Of a stretch of DNA of 64,000 nt, positions 8,286-17,802 are shown piece by piece. Within the stretch, counting starts at the first letter, position 1; each line of letters opens with the position of its first letter. Under the pieces are notes generated by a model. That model searched no databases, was not told where the DNA came from, and saw only the letters and a program-made list of their open reading frames with translations. Position numbers and translations under genes: made by a program. The DNA comes from a bacterium (GTDB lineage Bacteria; Zhuqueibacterota; QNDG01; DSAB01): positions 1-64,000 of the forward strand of contig JAFGDT010000074.1 of assembly GCA_016931965.1 (NCBI GenBank). Direction: 5' to 3'.

Positions 8286-9098
8286 TTGGCAGCCCAAGTG
8301 AAACAACCCTATCTTTCGGTGATTATTCCCTGTTACAATGAAGAAAACAATTTAATGAAGGGAACGTTGGACGAAGTGTATCGTTACCTTTCTGATCAGG
8401 ATTATTCGAGTGAAGTCATACTCGTTGATGACGAATCCACGGACAACAGCCGAATGCTGATGAAAGATTTCATTGATGATAAGCCAAATTTTCAACTTTA
8501 CGATATTCCTCACGGCGGAAAACCGGCTGCCATATGGACCGGGATACAAAAAGCAAAAGGGAAAATTGTCCTTTTTACGGATATGGATCAGTCCACGCCG
8601 ATCAGTGAACTGGACCAATTACTCCCCTGGTACAAAAAAGGCTTTGATGTTGTGATCGGTTCTCGTGGAGCAGATCGAAAAGGACTTTCAATTATCCGAA
8701 GAATCGGCAGTATGATCTTCCGTAATCTTCGCAGCCTGTTTTTACTGAGAAACATATACGATACACAGTGTGGATTTAAATCATGCTGGAGAGAGGCAGC
8801 CAAGGACATCTTCCCCCATCTGCAATTTTTGAGACAGAGAAGGAAACCGACCGGCTGGAAAGTATCGGCTTACGACGTCGAACTCTTATACCTCTTTGAA
8901 AAAGCGGGTTACCGCATCAAAGAGGTGATTGTGGAATGGCAGGATCGCGATCGGAGTGATACAAAAAATCAAAAAGGAAAAGGAGATCTTTTTCGGTATA
9001 TCAACGAATCGGTAGAGATGGCCAAGGAAGTATTACAGGTCAAACTTAATCAATTGAAAGGCTCATACAAGAAGATAAAGATTCAAAAGAAAACGTAA
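8286..9098 (+). CDS. Family 2 glycosyltransferase (DPM1/DPG-synthase-like)
   Basis: A 270-aa protein with one GT-A domain: VIIPCYNEENNL (nucleotide-binding start), VDDESTDNS, and the metal-binding TDMDQSTP in the DxD position. VIGSRG and CGFKSCWREAA follow, as in polyprenyl-phosphate mannose/glucose synthases. No membrane helix is visible; the C-terminal 40 residues are basic. The start is uncertain: TTG 8286 has only a weak GTGAG site, and GTG 8298 in the same frame is possible. The likely role is transfer of a sugar from a nucleotide donor to a lipid carrier for surface glycans. It stands alone between the DoxX hairpin and the convergent transporter. Confidence 0.85.
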   Translation: MAAQVKQPYLSVIIPCYNEENNLMKGTLDEVYRYLSDQDYSSEVILVDDESTDNSRMLMKDFIDDKPNFQLYDIPHGGKPAAIWTGIQKAKGKIVLFTDMDQSTPISELDQLLPWYKKGFDVVIGSRGADRKGLSIIRRIGSMIFRNLRSLFLLRNIYDTQCGFKSCWREAAKDIFPHLQFLRQRRKPTGWKVSAYDVELLYLFEKAGYRIKEVIVEWQDRDRSDTKNQKGKGDLFRYINESVEMAKEVLQVKLNQLKGSYKKIKIQKKT

Positions 9099-9431
9099 AT
9101 CCATTCCCATTTTCTTTTATTAATCATAAATTTACAAGTTTATAATCGCTCAGTATGTTGTTATGTTAAACACAGTTCAACGAATGATAAGAACAAGACA
9201 GTCTTTCACAGACATAAAAAGGGTCGGCCAATCATAGCCGACCCTTTCGATAAGATAACCTTATCTTTTAAAAGTGGATCTTTTAATCATGTGCTTCATC
9301 AGTCCCTATTTGTGATAAATACGCCTCATCCTCTTTCACGGCTGCTTTGGGTATATATCCAATAGGTTTTTTTGAAGACGATCAAACCCACTTGACCAGT
9401 ACCTGATCATTTAAATGATATCAGGGACTGA
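9099..9431. other. Convergent intergenic region with hairpin
   Basis: 333 bases separate the convergent GT2 and MFS genes. The clear feature is the hairpin at 9218-9247. On the minus strand an 18-codon GTG frame and a 24-codon ATG frame occur, both too short and unsupported to call. Short repeats of TGATATCA/GATCA type near 9405-9425 look like chance. No RNA gene was recognised. Confidence 0.5.
9218..9247. terminator. Bidirectional hairpin terminator
   Basis: AAAGGGTCGGC (9218-9228) pairs perfectly with GCCGACCCTTT (9237-9247) around an 8-base loop. A-rich and T-rich ends are part of the stem, so it can work on both strands, as expected between two convergent genes (GT2 ending 9098, transporter ending 9432). 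Confidence 0.65.
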
Positions 9432-10586
9432 TTAAATATAGCCAAAAACGACTCCCAAAATCAGCATCGCTGCACAAACAGGAATCATCAGTTTCAGACC
9501 TTTTTGAACAGTCGCACCCTTTGCCAGGTTACCGATTGCTTTTGGACCAATCGTGGCACCCAACAGACCGATTGCGAAAATAGCCCCAAACACAGTACCA
9601 AAGTTATCAGGATGTTTGGAAATGGTCACACCAACGACTGTTGGAAAACAGGGCCCTGCAATAAGACCGGAGAGAAATACCAATACGCGCATTTGCGGAA
9701 TACTCTTGGTTGAAACAATCAGTAAAATGATGATGACAAAAATCAGTCCGGCCCCGGCAATGAACCAACTCCCGTATTCCGTGATAACAGGAATCTGACT
9801 TGCAATCAACCGGCCGACCATCATCGCAACAGCAAATAGCGAGAGCAGTCGTTGCGCTGAAGCATCGACAGCATCCGCTTTGGCATCGGTTTTTACTGCA
9901 CTGATCACTTCCTTGCCAAAGGGTGGAATCCAGTTGGTTAGGGATGTCTCCACCCACATGTAACAGAATAGAATCAACCCCGCTACCAATACAACAGGTT
10001 CAATAAGCCCCGAAAGAGCGGCCGAAACAGAAAAACCGGCAGCAATATCGGGGAAATTAGCCATAATGGCAAAAATCGCAGGAACCAGTAAAATTAAAGC
10101 CAATACCGAAAGTGTTTTTGCGTAGGTCATTTTTCGGAAAAGAAAACTGACAAGTAAAGGCGTCAGGAATAACCCCAGTCCAAAAAACACATTACCCAAA
10201 TTGCTGGCACCAGCCGGATTCTCACCACCAAACAAAACGACAGGAATAAGCGTATTTCCAACCGTATTCATGGCCATTGCACCCACACCAAGCAGAATAC
10301 AAGCTAAGAGCGCATTTCCGTAGGATTTGCCATTCGCAAGTAGAAACACACATAGAGCAGACATCACAAATCCAAAAATGGCTACCGGTTTATAACCCAC
10401 TGAATCGGTAATGACCCCGATAAAAAGTGAGGCCACCAGACAGGTCAAAAACAATGCGCTGATCAGTGATCCAAATTTCCCCTGGTCAATTTTTAGTTGT
10501 GGCATCAGCTTGACACTGACCGAACCCAGTAGTGCAAACACCATACCCAACCCAAAAACACTTAATAGAGCGACAATTGTTGCCAT
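9432..10586 (-). CDS. MFS transporter, FucP-like sugar type
   Basis: A 384-aa polytopic membrane protein with 11-12 predicted helices. The N-terminus (VFGLGMVFALLGSVSVKLMPQLKIDQGKFGSL) and the loop 2-3 segment GVITDSVGYKP match major-facilitator sugar porters. The glycine-rich FGAIFAIGLLGATIGPKAIGNLA near the C-terminus fits the second half. A GGAGAT site 7 bases upstream supports ATG 10586. It is somewhat short for the family (about 400) but has both halves. Fucose/glucose/NAG-type uptake is plausible given the saccharolytic context; the substrate cannot be read directly. Confidence 0.82.
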   Translation of the reverse strand: MATIVALLSVFGLGMVFALLGSVSVKLMPQLKIDQGKFGSLISALFLTCLVASLFIGVITDSVGYKPVAIFGFVMSALCVFLLANGKSYGNALLACILLGVGAMAMNTVGNTLIPVVLFGGENPAGASNLGNVFFGLGLFLTPLLVSFLFRKMTYAKTLSVLALILLVPAIFAIMANFPDIAAGFSVSAALSGLIEPVVLVAGLILFCYMWVETSLTNWIPPFGKEVISAVKTDAKADAVDASAQRLLSLFAVAMMVGRLIASQIPVITEYGSWFIAGAGLIFVIIILLIVSTKSIPQMRVLVFLSGLIAGPCFPTVVGVTISKHPDNFGTVFGAIFAIGLLGATIGPKAIGNLAKGATVQKGLKLMIPVCAAMLILGVVFGYI

Positions 10587-11348
10587 CTTTCAATCTCCTT
10601 TCCTAAATACTAAGCGATTCGTATACCTGAACATACTGTTCTGGGTACTTTCCTGAATAGGCTTTTTATCACACTCCTTTCCTTTAATGTTTGAATGCCG
10701 ATCTGTTGAAATGCATCAAGTCATTTATTTAGTTTTAACTTTATGATTACAAATATTTAAGACCATCATGATATTGAGGAACAATCCGACATATGTGAAT
10801 CACGTTTGCATAATAGATGATGAGTCAATAGAAAGTTTTTAAAATACTAAAGATTTTGATAGAAACTTGATTGTAATTATACAAGTCAATTTAAAAAATT
10901 GTTATGATAAAAAAGAAATTTCTATTTTTGAATATACAAAATAAAATATTCTTTGTAAAGTTATTTTTACAAAATTAAAATTTAATCATTTTAAGTCGAT
11001 TGATCATCATTTCAGTCAATAACCATCGGCATCAGAACATTGTATTTCATAGAATTATCTGTCTAATAAAAGGAATGAGGTAAAAGATTGTAAAATGAAC
11101 ATTGGTATCAGATTACTTTGATAAAGAACAAAATAATCATTCAATCGTATAATATATGGAATAAGAAAAACGTCAAAAAGAACAATGATTATATGGTTTA
11201 CGGAGGAGATCCTCATTAAATAATTTTAATCTCTAAAAAAAACTTGATTTACAAAAGATCAATGGCTATATTTATTGAACGTAAAAATAGAACAAGAAAC
11301 GATAATGAGTGATTCAAACTGTACAATCAAAACCAAGGAGTTATCAGC
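10587..11348. other. Long AT-rich intergenic region
   Basis: 762 bases lie between the divergent transporter and discoidin-like genes. It is very AT-rich, with homopolymer A and T runs and no frame longer than chance, tRNA, or clear terminator. The only element I would mark is a promoter candidate at 11244-11272 reading toward the discoidin gene. Its length suggests complex control or a decayed gene, but no homology is visible. Confidence 0.5.
11244..11272 (+). promoter_or_regulatory. Candidate sigma70 promoter for discoidin-like gene
   Basis: TTGATT (11244-11249) and TATATT (11267-11272) are separated by 17 bases, about 75 bases before the start codon at 11349. Match and spacing are good, but in such AT-rich DNA false positives are common. 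Confidence 0.4.
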
Positions 11349-12038
11349 ATGACAAAGAAAATCCTAATCGCAGGTACAATGGTGTCCATTTTAATCGCGA
11401 TTTTTGCCATCCCGGTCAGCTATGGACAATCATCGAACGAGGAACTGGTAGAGATCCCACTGGTACTGCCAAGAGCCATGTTCGTCGGCACACCGCAAAA
11501 TATCGACGTGAAGAATTTGGAAAAACCCCTCGGTGCTCCCCGTCCCCCATTCTTGGCACCAAAAGGGACCATCAATGCGGCTTTTGAAAAACCGGTAACC
11601 AGTTCAGACAGAATGCCCATTATCGGTGAACTGGAGATGGTCACGGACGACGATAAGGATGCCGGTGATGGAAGTTATGTCGAATTGGGGCCTTTTTTAC
11701 AATGGGTACAGATCGATTTAGAAGCGGAACACAACATCTACGCCATCGTCATGTGGCATTTCCACAAACAGCCCCGTGTCTATTTTGACGTGATTGTACA
11801 GGTTTCAAACGATCCCGATTTTGAAACAGATGTACAAACCCTTTTCAACAACGATGATAACAATTCTGCAGGTTTTGGTGCCGGAAAGGATTTACACTAT
11901 GTCGAGACTTCGGAAGGCAAACTCATCGATGCAAAGGGTGTCCAGGGACGCTATGTACGTTCATACAGCAGAGGAAACAGCAACGACGATCTGAACCACT
12001 GGATTGAATTGGCCGTTTACGGCAAACCCGTTGAATGA
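11349..12038 (+). CDS. Secreted discoidin-like (F5/8 type C fold) protein
   Basis: A 229-aa exported protein. Residues 1-27 are a signal peptide (KK, then a hydrophobic core, ending VSYGQ). A proline-rich linker (LGAPRPPFLAPKG) precedes a domain of about 150 residues with discoidin features: TDDDKDAGDGSYVELGP, FLQWVQIDLEAEHNIYAIVMWH, a strand with VIVQVSNDPDF, and the ending GRYVRSYSRGNSNDDLNHWIELAVYG. Such domains bind carbohydrate or surfaces. The start is supported by AAGGAG 8 bases upstream. It stands alone with its own promoter region; the ligand is unknown. Confidence 0.75.
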   Translation: MTKKILIAGTMVSILIAIFAIPVSYGQSSNEELVEIPLVLPRAMFVGTPQNIDVKNLEKPLGAPRPPFLAPKGTINAAFEKPVTSSDRMPIIGELEMVTDDDKDAGDGSYVELGPFLQWVQIDLEAEHNIYAIVMWHFHKQPRVYFDVIVQVSNDPDFETDVQTLFNNDDNNSAGFGAGKDLHYVETSEGKLIDAKGVQGRYVRSYSRGNSNDDLNHWIELAVYGKPVE

Positions 12039-12141
12039 TCTGTCTGTTTCAAATCGGCTGACTTTTCATTTAATCAACCGATTGAATTACTATTTTTCTC
12101 GATAACGGGGCATACCCCATATCATCATTGGGTTTATGTAA

Positions 12142-13752
12142 ATGACTGAGAGGCTCAATAAAAAAAGATCAAAAACTTTTTTGATCTTTTTTTTTATCAT
12201 TGTTGCACTGGGAATCGCACTTCGTCTTCCGCGATTGTCAGAACGGCCCATGCACACAGATGAAGCTGTCCAGGCTATCAAATTCGGTTTTCTTCTGGAA
12301 AACAACGACTATCGATACGATCCCATCGAATACCATGGTCCGACTCTGAACTATTTCACACTGATCTCTGCATGGTTGAGTTCTGCAACGAAACTCACTG
12401 AAGTCACTGAATCAAATCTACGCAGTATACCCCTGTTCTTTGGGATGATGCTGATCCTTGCATTATTTTTATTAAAGGATACTCTAAACCGGGTTTTCAT
12501 CCTATTTGCCGCTTTGTTCACTGCAATGGCACCGGCCATGGTTTTTTACAGCCGATATTACATCCATGAGATGCTTTTGGTATTTTTTACTTTTTGTGTC
12601 TTCGTTTCAGCCCTTCGCTATTCAAAAACCAGGCACATCGTCTGGGTGCTCTTTACGGGAATTTCCATTGGGCTGATGCATGCCACAAAGGAAACAAACA
12701 TCATTGCATTTGCTGCAATGCTCTTTGCATGGGTACTGACCCTTATCACAAACGCCCGCACGAAAAGTATATTTTTTAACTCTATACGTCGATTGAACCC
12801 CTGGCACATTCTGATTGGTGCAACCAGCGCTCTGTTCATCTCAGCTCTTCTGCATTCTTCGTTCATGAGCAATCCCAGAGGGATTCTCGATTCATTTTTA
12901 ACGTACTGGAATTATCTAGACAGGGGTGCCGGACACCAGGAGTGGCACATTCATCCATGGCATTATTATTTCAAACTATTGATCGGTTCAAAATATCCGG
13001 GAAGACCCATGTGGAGCGAGATGATCATTATATTATTGGCTGGTATCGGTATGGTTACGGCATTGCACCGATCACATCAGCAAGAAAGGGACAAAGGTTT
13101 CTTGCGATTTATTGTATTCTATTCTATCATCATGACAATCATCTATTCAGCGATTCCTTACAAAACCCCCTGGAGCATGTTAGGCTTCTATCACGGTTGG
13201 CTACTCTGTGCAGCCATAGGCGCTGTATCTATATTGAGGATAAAGCCATACCGATGGTTAAGATGGACGGGTATTTTTATCATGACCGCCGGTCTCGCTC
13301 ATCTGCTCTTTCAGACTTACCTGCTGAACAATCAATATGAAGACGATCCTTCCAATCCCTACGTTTATGCCCACACGGTCAAGGATATTTTTATCGTTAC
13401 AGAAAAGATCGATGCGATTGCTGAAATCTATCCAGACGGAAAAAACATATACATCGAAGTGATCTGTCCGGGAGCTGACTACTGGCCTCTGCCCTGGTAT
13501 TTGCGCGATTACCCGAATGTGGGCTGGTGGAGCCAGGTGGATTTCAATACGCCGTCCGCTCCGGTTATTATCGCCATGCCAAGCGTTGAATCCGATTTGG
13601 TTAAAAAACTTTATCAGCTTCCTCCTCCGGGTCAAAAAAGTCTATACCTGCCACTTTTCGATGCCTATACAGAGCTGCGGCCTATGGTTGAAATCCGAGG
13701 TTACATTAAAAAAGAACTCTGGGATCTCTACATGCGGTCAAGGAATCCATAA
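12142..13752 (+). CDS. Agl23/TIGR03663-type membrane glycosyltransferase-like protein
   Basis: A 536-aa polytopic protein. After a first helix (12-28) comes RLPRLSERPMHTDEAVQ, with the acidic pair D40/E41 in the loop where GT-C enzymes such as PMT/ArnT have their catalytic acid. YHGPTLNYFT and about ten further helices follow, then a soluble C-terminal region (about 410-536) with PLPWYLRDYPNVGWW. This matches the TIGR03663 family, called flippase activity-associated protein Agl23, which probably moves or transfers lipid-linked sugars. No strong ribosome site precedes ATG 12142. ApbE follows 34 bases later. Confidence 0.8.
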   Translation: MTERLNKKRSKTFLIFFFIIVALGIALRLPRLSERPMHTDEAVQAIKFGFLLENNDYRYDPIEYHGPTLNYFTLISAWLSSATKLTEVTESNLRSIPLFFGMMLILALFLLKDTLNRVFILFAALFTAMAPAMVFYSRYYIHEMLLVFFTFCVFVSALRYSKTRHIVWVLFTGISIGLMHATKETNIIAFAAMLFAWVLTLITNARTKSIFFNSIRRLNPWHILIGATSALFISALLHSSFMSNPRGILDSFLTYWNYLDRGAGHQEWHIHPWHYYFKLLIGSKYPGRPMWSEMIIILLAGIGMVTALHRSHQQERDKGFLRFIVFYSIIMTIIYSAIPYKTPWSMLGFYHGWLLCAAIGAVSILRIKPYRWLRWTGIFIMTAGLAHLLFQTYLLNNQYEDDPSNPYVYAHTVKDIFIVTEKIDAIAEIYPDGKNIYIEVICPGADYWPLPWYLRDYPNVGWWSQVDFNTPSAPVIIAMPSVESDLVKKLYQLPPPGQKSLYLPLFDAYTELRPMVEIRGYIKKELWDLYMRSRNP

Positions 13753-13786
13753 AACTTTCTCTTTACAGATCCAATCAGGTTTATAG

Positions 13787-14719
13787 ATGCCCCATATTAC
13801 ACTTCAGGGAGAAAAATCCCACGACGCTCTGCGGATGGCCCATGAGGCCATGCACACCACATTTGAGATCTTCTTTCTCCATGAGGATCAACAATATGCA
13901 AAGCAGGCTGTCTATGAAATCTTCCAGGAGCTGGATAAACTCGAGCAGGCATTCAGCCGATTCATCAGCAACAGTGATATTTCACGGATCAATGCATTAA
14001 GACAGAATGAGACCATCCGCATTGGGCTGGATACATTCGAATGTTTAAAGCAGAGTAAACGATTATTAAGTATGACTAAGGGTGCTTTCAATATCAATGT
14101 GGGCGCATGGATTAATTACTGGCGAGACAGGCAGGATGACATATCATCGGATAGCAATACACAAAATCGGACCAAACAGAGTATGGAGTGGGATTTCCTG
14201 AAACTGGATGAGAAAAATGTCACGGTGACCGCTCTCTCCAAATCAAGGTCCCTGGACCTCGGAGGAATCGGTAAGGGTTATGCGATTGACCATATCGCCA
14301 GACTGCTACGTGAATGGGACATTGAATCAGCCCTGATTCACGGGGGAACAAGCACTGCGTTGGCTCTGGATGCGCCTCCTGCGGAAAAAGGCTGGCCGAT
14401 CACGATCAGCCATCCAAACAATCCATCCAAGATCATGAAAAAAATTGATTTGGAAAATAGGGCCTTGAGCGGATCGGGTCTTCAGAAAGGTCAGCATATC
14501 ATCGATCCCCGAACCGGCAAACCGGTCACCGGCCGACTGGCCGCCTGGGCATTCACGCCAGACGCCACATCGAGCGACGCCTTATCCACAGCATTCATGA
14601 TCATGTCAACTGAAGAAATCAGAACATTCTGTATGAATTATCCAGATACACAGGCAGTTGTTGTTTTAAAAGACGAGGATGAAAACAATCGGATTTTAGA
14701 ATTTGGGGATTGGGAATAA
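13787..14719 (+). CDS. apbE: FAD:protein FMN transferase (ApbE family)
   Basis: A 310-aa flavin transferase that attaches FMN to a Thr/Ser of target proteins, for example Rnf/Nqr subunits. Motifs in order: GGIGKGYAID (159-168), HGGTS (185-189), LSGSGLQKGQHIIDPRTGKP (227-246) and the metal-binding TSSDALSTA with D264. No signal peptide or lipobox is visible, so this copy appears cytoplasmic, unlike many ApbE proteins. It follows the Agl23-like gene by 34 bases. No flavinylated target is encoded in the window. Confidence 0.9.
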   Translation: MPHITLQGEKSHDALRMAHEAMHTTFEIFFLHEDQQYAKQAVYEIFQELDKLEQAFSRFISNSDISRINALRQNETIRIGLDTFECLKQSKRLLSMTKGAFNINVGAWINYWRDRQDDISSDSNTQNRTKQSMEWDFLKLDEKNVTVTALSKSRSLDLGGIGKGYAIDHIARLLREWDIESALIHGGTSTALALDAPPAEKGWPITISHPNNPSKIMKKIDLENRALSGSGLQKGQHIIDPRTGKPVTGRLAAWAFTPDATSSDALSTAFMIMSTEEIRTFCMNYPDTQAVVVLKDEDENNRILEFGDWE

Positions 14720-14773
14720 AAAAATGGGAGAATAAAAATTTTTTCATATTTCTACACGATCACCAACTGAGAA

Positions 14774-15565
14774 TCATCTCTTCTGAATCAGCCATAAAGC
14801 CCCCTCAATCTCATAATCGATCACTTCACATTCTTCAGCCTGAAGACGGATATAATCTTCAATATCCTTCTTTAATTCAGGATGGTGATCAGCAAGTTCT
14901 TTCCCCCTTTTTTCAATCGCCTGCATATAAATACCATTGATCTCCAGGCTGAAATCGGTCGTATTGACTTCTCTGACCAAAAGATCATTAAAAACCGTCA
15001 GTTCCTGGATCGATTCCTCATGATTCCGGTAATGACTGTAGCCCTTTCGGGACAAAGCCGGTGCATTCCGGAGATAGCCATCATCAATCATCATGTATCC
15101 TCCCGATCGCACCTGTGTCCTCAACGTACCCACTGTATTCCTGATTGATCCCAGAATACCGCCCAAAGAGGCAAGAATGACCAAATCGAAATCATGTTCA
15201 TCGGAAACATATGTTCTCATGTCCTGTTTGATAAACCGGCAGAGATGGGAGACACCATGCTCACTAGCTTTTTCACGGGCATCTTTGAGAAAGGATTCCA
15301 TCACATCAACACCGACTGCCTGAAATCCGAACCGTTCAGCAATCTGGATGCACACAGCCCCTTTTCCACATCCTAAATCGAGAATCCTTGTTTGATCTGG
15401 TTTCAAATTAAGTGAACTGATGACATCAATGATATGATCAATTGAGCAGCCTAGAGCCCACAGGTCCTGAAGGAGAGTGTCCATGTGAGGAAGCAGGATT
15501 TGATCAGCTTCCAGAGAATCGGCGATGGATTGTTCAACAGGATCACACATGAACACGCTCAACAT
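14774..15565 (-). CDS. SAM-dependent methyltransferase
   Basis: A 263-aa class I methyltransferase. Motif I is ILDLGCGKGAVCIQIAERFG (about 80-99), followed by GVDVMESFLKDA, and LVILASLGGILG in the motif II-III region. The C-terminal 70 residues are helical and charged. The substrate is not identifiable. The start lies 6 bases after the alcohol dehydrogenase stop codon, so it is the last gene of a run from the aldo/keto reductase through pyruvate kinase and alcohol dehydrogenase. It converges on apbE. Confidence 0.85.
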   Translation of the reverse strand: MLSVFMCDPVEQSIADSLEADQILLPHMDTLLQDLWALGCSIDHIIDVISSLNLKPDQTRILDLGCGKGAVCIQIAERFGFQAVGVDVMESFLKDAREKASEHGVSHLCRFIKQDMRTYVSDEHDFDLVILASLGGILGSIRNTVGTLRTQVRSGGYMMIDDGYLRNAPALSRKGYSHYRNHEESIQELTVFNDLLVREVNTTDFSLEINGIYMQAIEKRGKELADHHPELKKDIEDYIRLQAEECEVIDYEIEGALWLIQKR

Positions 15566-15571
15566 CCGAAT

Positions 15572-16711
15572 TCACATTCCAGAATACAAATCGGGATTGG
15601 GGTAGACCATCACTTTAAGACGGTCGGGTTGCGACACCATTTCAACCGCATCGTGTATCTGATCGAGCCGGTATCGATGCGTGACAATCTGTGACGGACG
15701 AAATCCCTTTTCAATGACTTTCATGGCTTGCTCCAGTGAATACCGGCTGACATTGAATGAAGAGGTGATTTTCGGCTCCGCAAAGTGAAGCTTGCCGCAA
15801 TCAACGGGGATCTCTTCATGCGTCGTAATGCCGAAGACGTTTCCCTTGATCCCTCTGCCGCTCAGCACCATATTCCACATGAGTCCCACGGCTTCAGGAG
15901 GTCCTGCGGACTCAATCACGAGATCCGGTTGCTTCCCGAGGAGACGACAGACGTGATCGGTAATGATCTGATAATCCCGGGCAGTATAGGCAGCCTTCCC
16001 TGTAACCTCTGATGGCTGAACAACATGATCAATACCCCATTCACTGGCTTTTGACAATACATATTGAGAAATGTCGATGACGACTACCCGTCCACCCCCC
16101 AATTTCTTGGCCAGCAGCGCAACCAGCATACCAATGCCGCCGGCTCCGATCACGACCACATCCTCCCCTTTTCCCATTTCGGAGTTGTGCAGTCCCTTCC
16201 AGGCTCCGGCTGTGGGTTCCAGAAGGGCAGCATCTTCAAACGAAATACCATCAGGTATGGGATAGACCGATTTTTGATCGACAGCGATATATTGGGCAAA
16301 AGCGCCGTTTTGTACTTTGGGTGGTCCATCTCCGCCATAGACGATGGCATTTTGACAGTAATGTGTAAATGCACTTCCTCGCCGGCATTGGCTACATTCC
16401 CCGCAATAGGCCAGCGGACTGATGGCCACGCGATCACCGACATGAAAATCCTTCACCTTTTCCCCAACATCAACAATCACACCTGAAGGTTCATGCCCGA
16501 CAATATGATCGTCGAGGATCGGAAGTGCTCTTTTCCCTGTGATGGCTTTATAATCCGTCTGACAAAATCCGCATGCATACACCTGAACCAGAACATCACC
16601 TTTCTGTACCCGTGGCATGCTGATTTTCCCCAATACGAAATCACGGAGGTTTCTGACCTGGCTTCCACCCTTCAGTACGGCAGCCTTCATTTTATTTGCA
16701 TTGGGATTCAT
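15572..16711 (-). CDS. Zinc-dependent medium-chain alcohol dehydrogenase
   Basis: A 379-aa MDR enzyme. The catalytic zinc site is in CGFCQTDYKA and GHEPSGVIVDVGEKVKDF; the structural zinc loop is CGECSQCRRGSAFTHYC with four cysteines. The Rossmann segment is VVVIGAGGIGMLVALLAKKLG, and DIS after it suggests NAD rather than NADP preference. Length fits polyol/threonine-dehydrogenase-like MDRs. It starts 5 bases after the pyruvate kinase stop. The substrate is unknown; the pairing with an aldo/keto reductase and pyruvate kinase points to sugar or alcohol fermentation. Confidence 0.88.
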   Translation of the reverse strand: MNPNANKMKAAVLKGGSQVRNLRDFVLGKISMPRVQKGDVLVQVYACGFCQTDYKAITGKRALPILDDHIVGHEPSGVIVDVGEKVKDFHVGDRVAISPLAYCGECSQCRRGSAFTHYCQNAIVYGGDGPPKVQNGAFAQYIAVDQKSVYPIPDGISFEDAALLEPTAGAWKGLHNSEMGKGEDVVVIGAGGIGMLVALLAKKLGGGRVVVIDISQYVLSKASEWGIDHVVQPSEVTGKAAYTARDYQIITDHVCRLLGKQPDLVIESAGPPEAVGLMWNMVLSGRGIKGNVFGITTHEEIPVDCGKLHFAEPKITSSFNVSRYSLEQAMKVIEKGFRPSQIVTHRYRLDQIHDAVEMVSQPDRLKVMVYPNPDLYSGM

Positions 16712-16715
16712 CTGT

Positions 16716-17741
16716 TTATTTTGACATGGATTGTGTTGTAAAATCGATGATCTGTTTCATCATCCTCACGGCCTGAACCGGATATTTCCCTACGGCTGTC
16801 TCCCCGGAAAGCATCACATAGTCCGAACCATCGATCACGGCATTGGCCACATCGGAGACTTCCGCCCGCGTCGGCCTGTGATTCTCTGTCATCGATTCGA
16901 GCATCTGTGTGGCGGTAATGTCCATTTTCCCGTGCTGATTGCAGAGCCGAATGATTTTCTTTTGCATCATCGGCACTTCATAGAGGGGGATCGAGACGCC
17001 CATATCCCCTCTGGCTATCATAATACCATCTGCTTCCTGTAAAATGGATTCCAGGTTATCGATTCCCTCTCTGTTCTCAATTTTTGCAATGATGGGACAC
17101 GCATCACCGTACCGTGCAATCACTTCTTTGACATGGATGACATCTTCTCGATTGCGGACAAACGACTGGGCAATCCAATCGACGCCATGCTCTCTGCCGA
17201 AAAGGATATCTTCCTTGTCTTTTCCAGTGATCGTATCGGATCCAAAATGCAGTTCCGGGATGTTGACGCCTTTCCGGCTCTTGAGGGTACCCGAAACAAC
17301 CACTTCTGTTTCGACATAATCAGACGCGCTCTCAACCGTTTTGAGCAAAATGTTGCCATCATCAATGAAGATGTCAAAACCTTTCTTAATCTGCGTCAAA
17401 TCTCCCCGGTAATCAAAAGGGATTACAGAATCATGCTGGAATCCGAGATGAGACGGATCGGGTGTTAGAATCAATTTCTGTCCCGGGGAAATGCTGATCA
17501 TGCCATGATCAGGCAGGTTTCCCAACCGTATGCGATAACCTTCAAGATCCTGTAATATCTTTATATCGTATCCATCCATTTCGTTTAATTGGCGGATCAT
17601 TTCAATCCGTCTGGCATGTTCTTCGCGCGTGGAATGAGAAAAGTTAAGTCGCGCGACAGCCATACCAGCGTCACCCATTTGCCTGAGAATATCACTATTC
17701 CCGCTTGAAGGGCCAATTGTACAAACGATTTTTGTCATCAA
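16716..17741 (-). CDS. pyk: Pyruvate kinase lacking the C-terminal domain
   Basis: A 341-aa protein covering only the catalytic A and B domains. Visible are [18 protein letters not shown], the substrate loop [10 protein letters not shown] (a variant of DTKGPEIR), [13 protein letters not shown] with the catalytic lysine, [13 protein letters not shown], and [10 protein letters not shown]. It stops soon after [14 protein letters not shown], where typical enzymes carry another 110-130 residues of regulatory C-terminal domain. It converts phosphoenolpyruvate and ADP to pyruvate and ATP. Loss of the domain suggests no allosteric effector control. The next gene starts only 5 bases on, so this is not an obvious frameshift. 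Confidence 0.9.
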   Translation of the reverse strand: MMTKIVCTIGPSSGNSDILRQMGDAGMAVARLNFSHSTREEHARRIEMIRQLNEMDGYDIKILQDLEGYRIRLGNLPDHGMISISPGQKLILTPDPSHLGFQHDSVIPFDYRGDLTQIKKGFDIFIDDGNILLKTVESASDYVETEVVVSGTLKSRKGVNIPELHFGSDTITGKDKEDILFGREHGVDWIAQSFVRNREDVIHVKEVIARYGDACPIIAKIENREGIDNLESILQEADGIMIARGDMGVSIPLYEVPMMQKKIIRLCNQHGKMDITATQMLESMTENHRPTRAEVSDVANAVIDGSDYVMLSGETAVGKYPVQAVRMMKQIIDFTTQSMSK

Positions 17742-17802
17742 TTTGATTGTATATGAACTGTGATTTCGATATAATTATTCAAAAAAGAGATTAGATGAAA
17801 CC

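Noticed and set aside
9280-9385. Short minus-strand frame encoding GYIPKAAVKEDEAYL and ending in a TAA near 9283
   Set aside because: It looks like a protein tail but has no ATG or ribosome site and is out of frame with the transporter. It is too short to support a gene or a frameshifted C-terminus.
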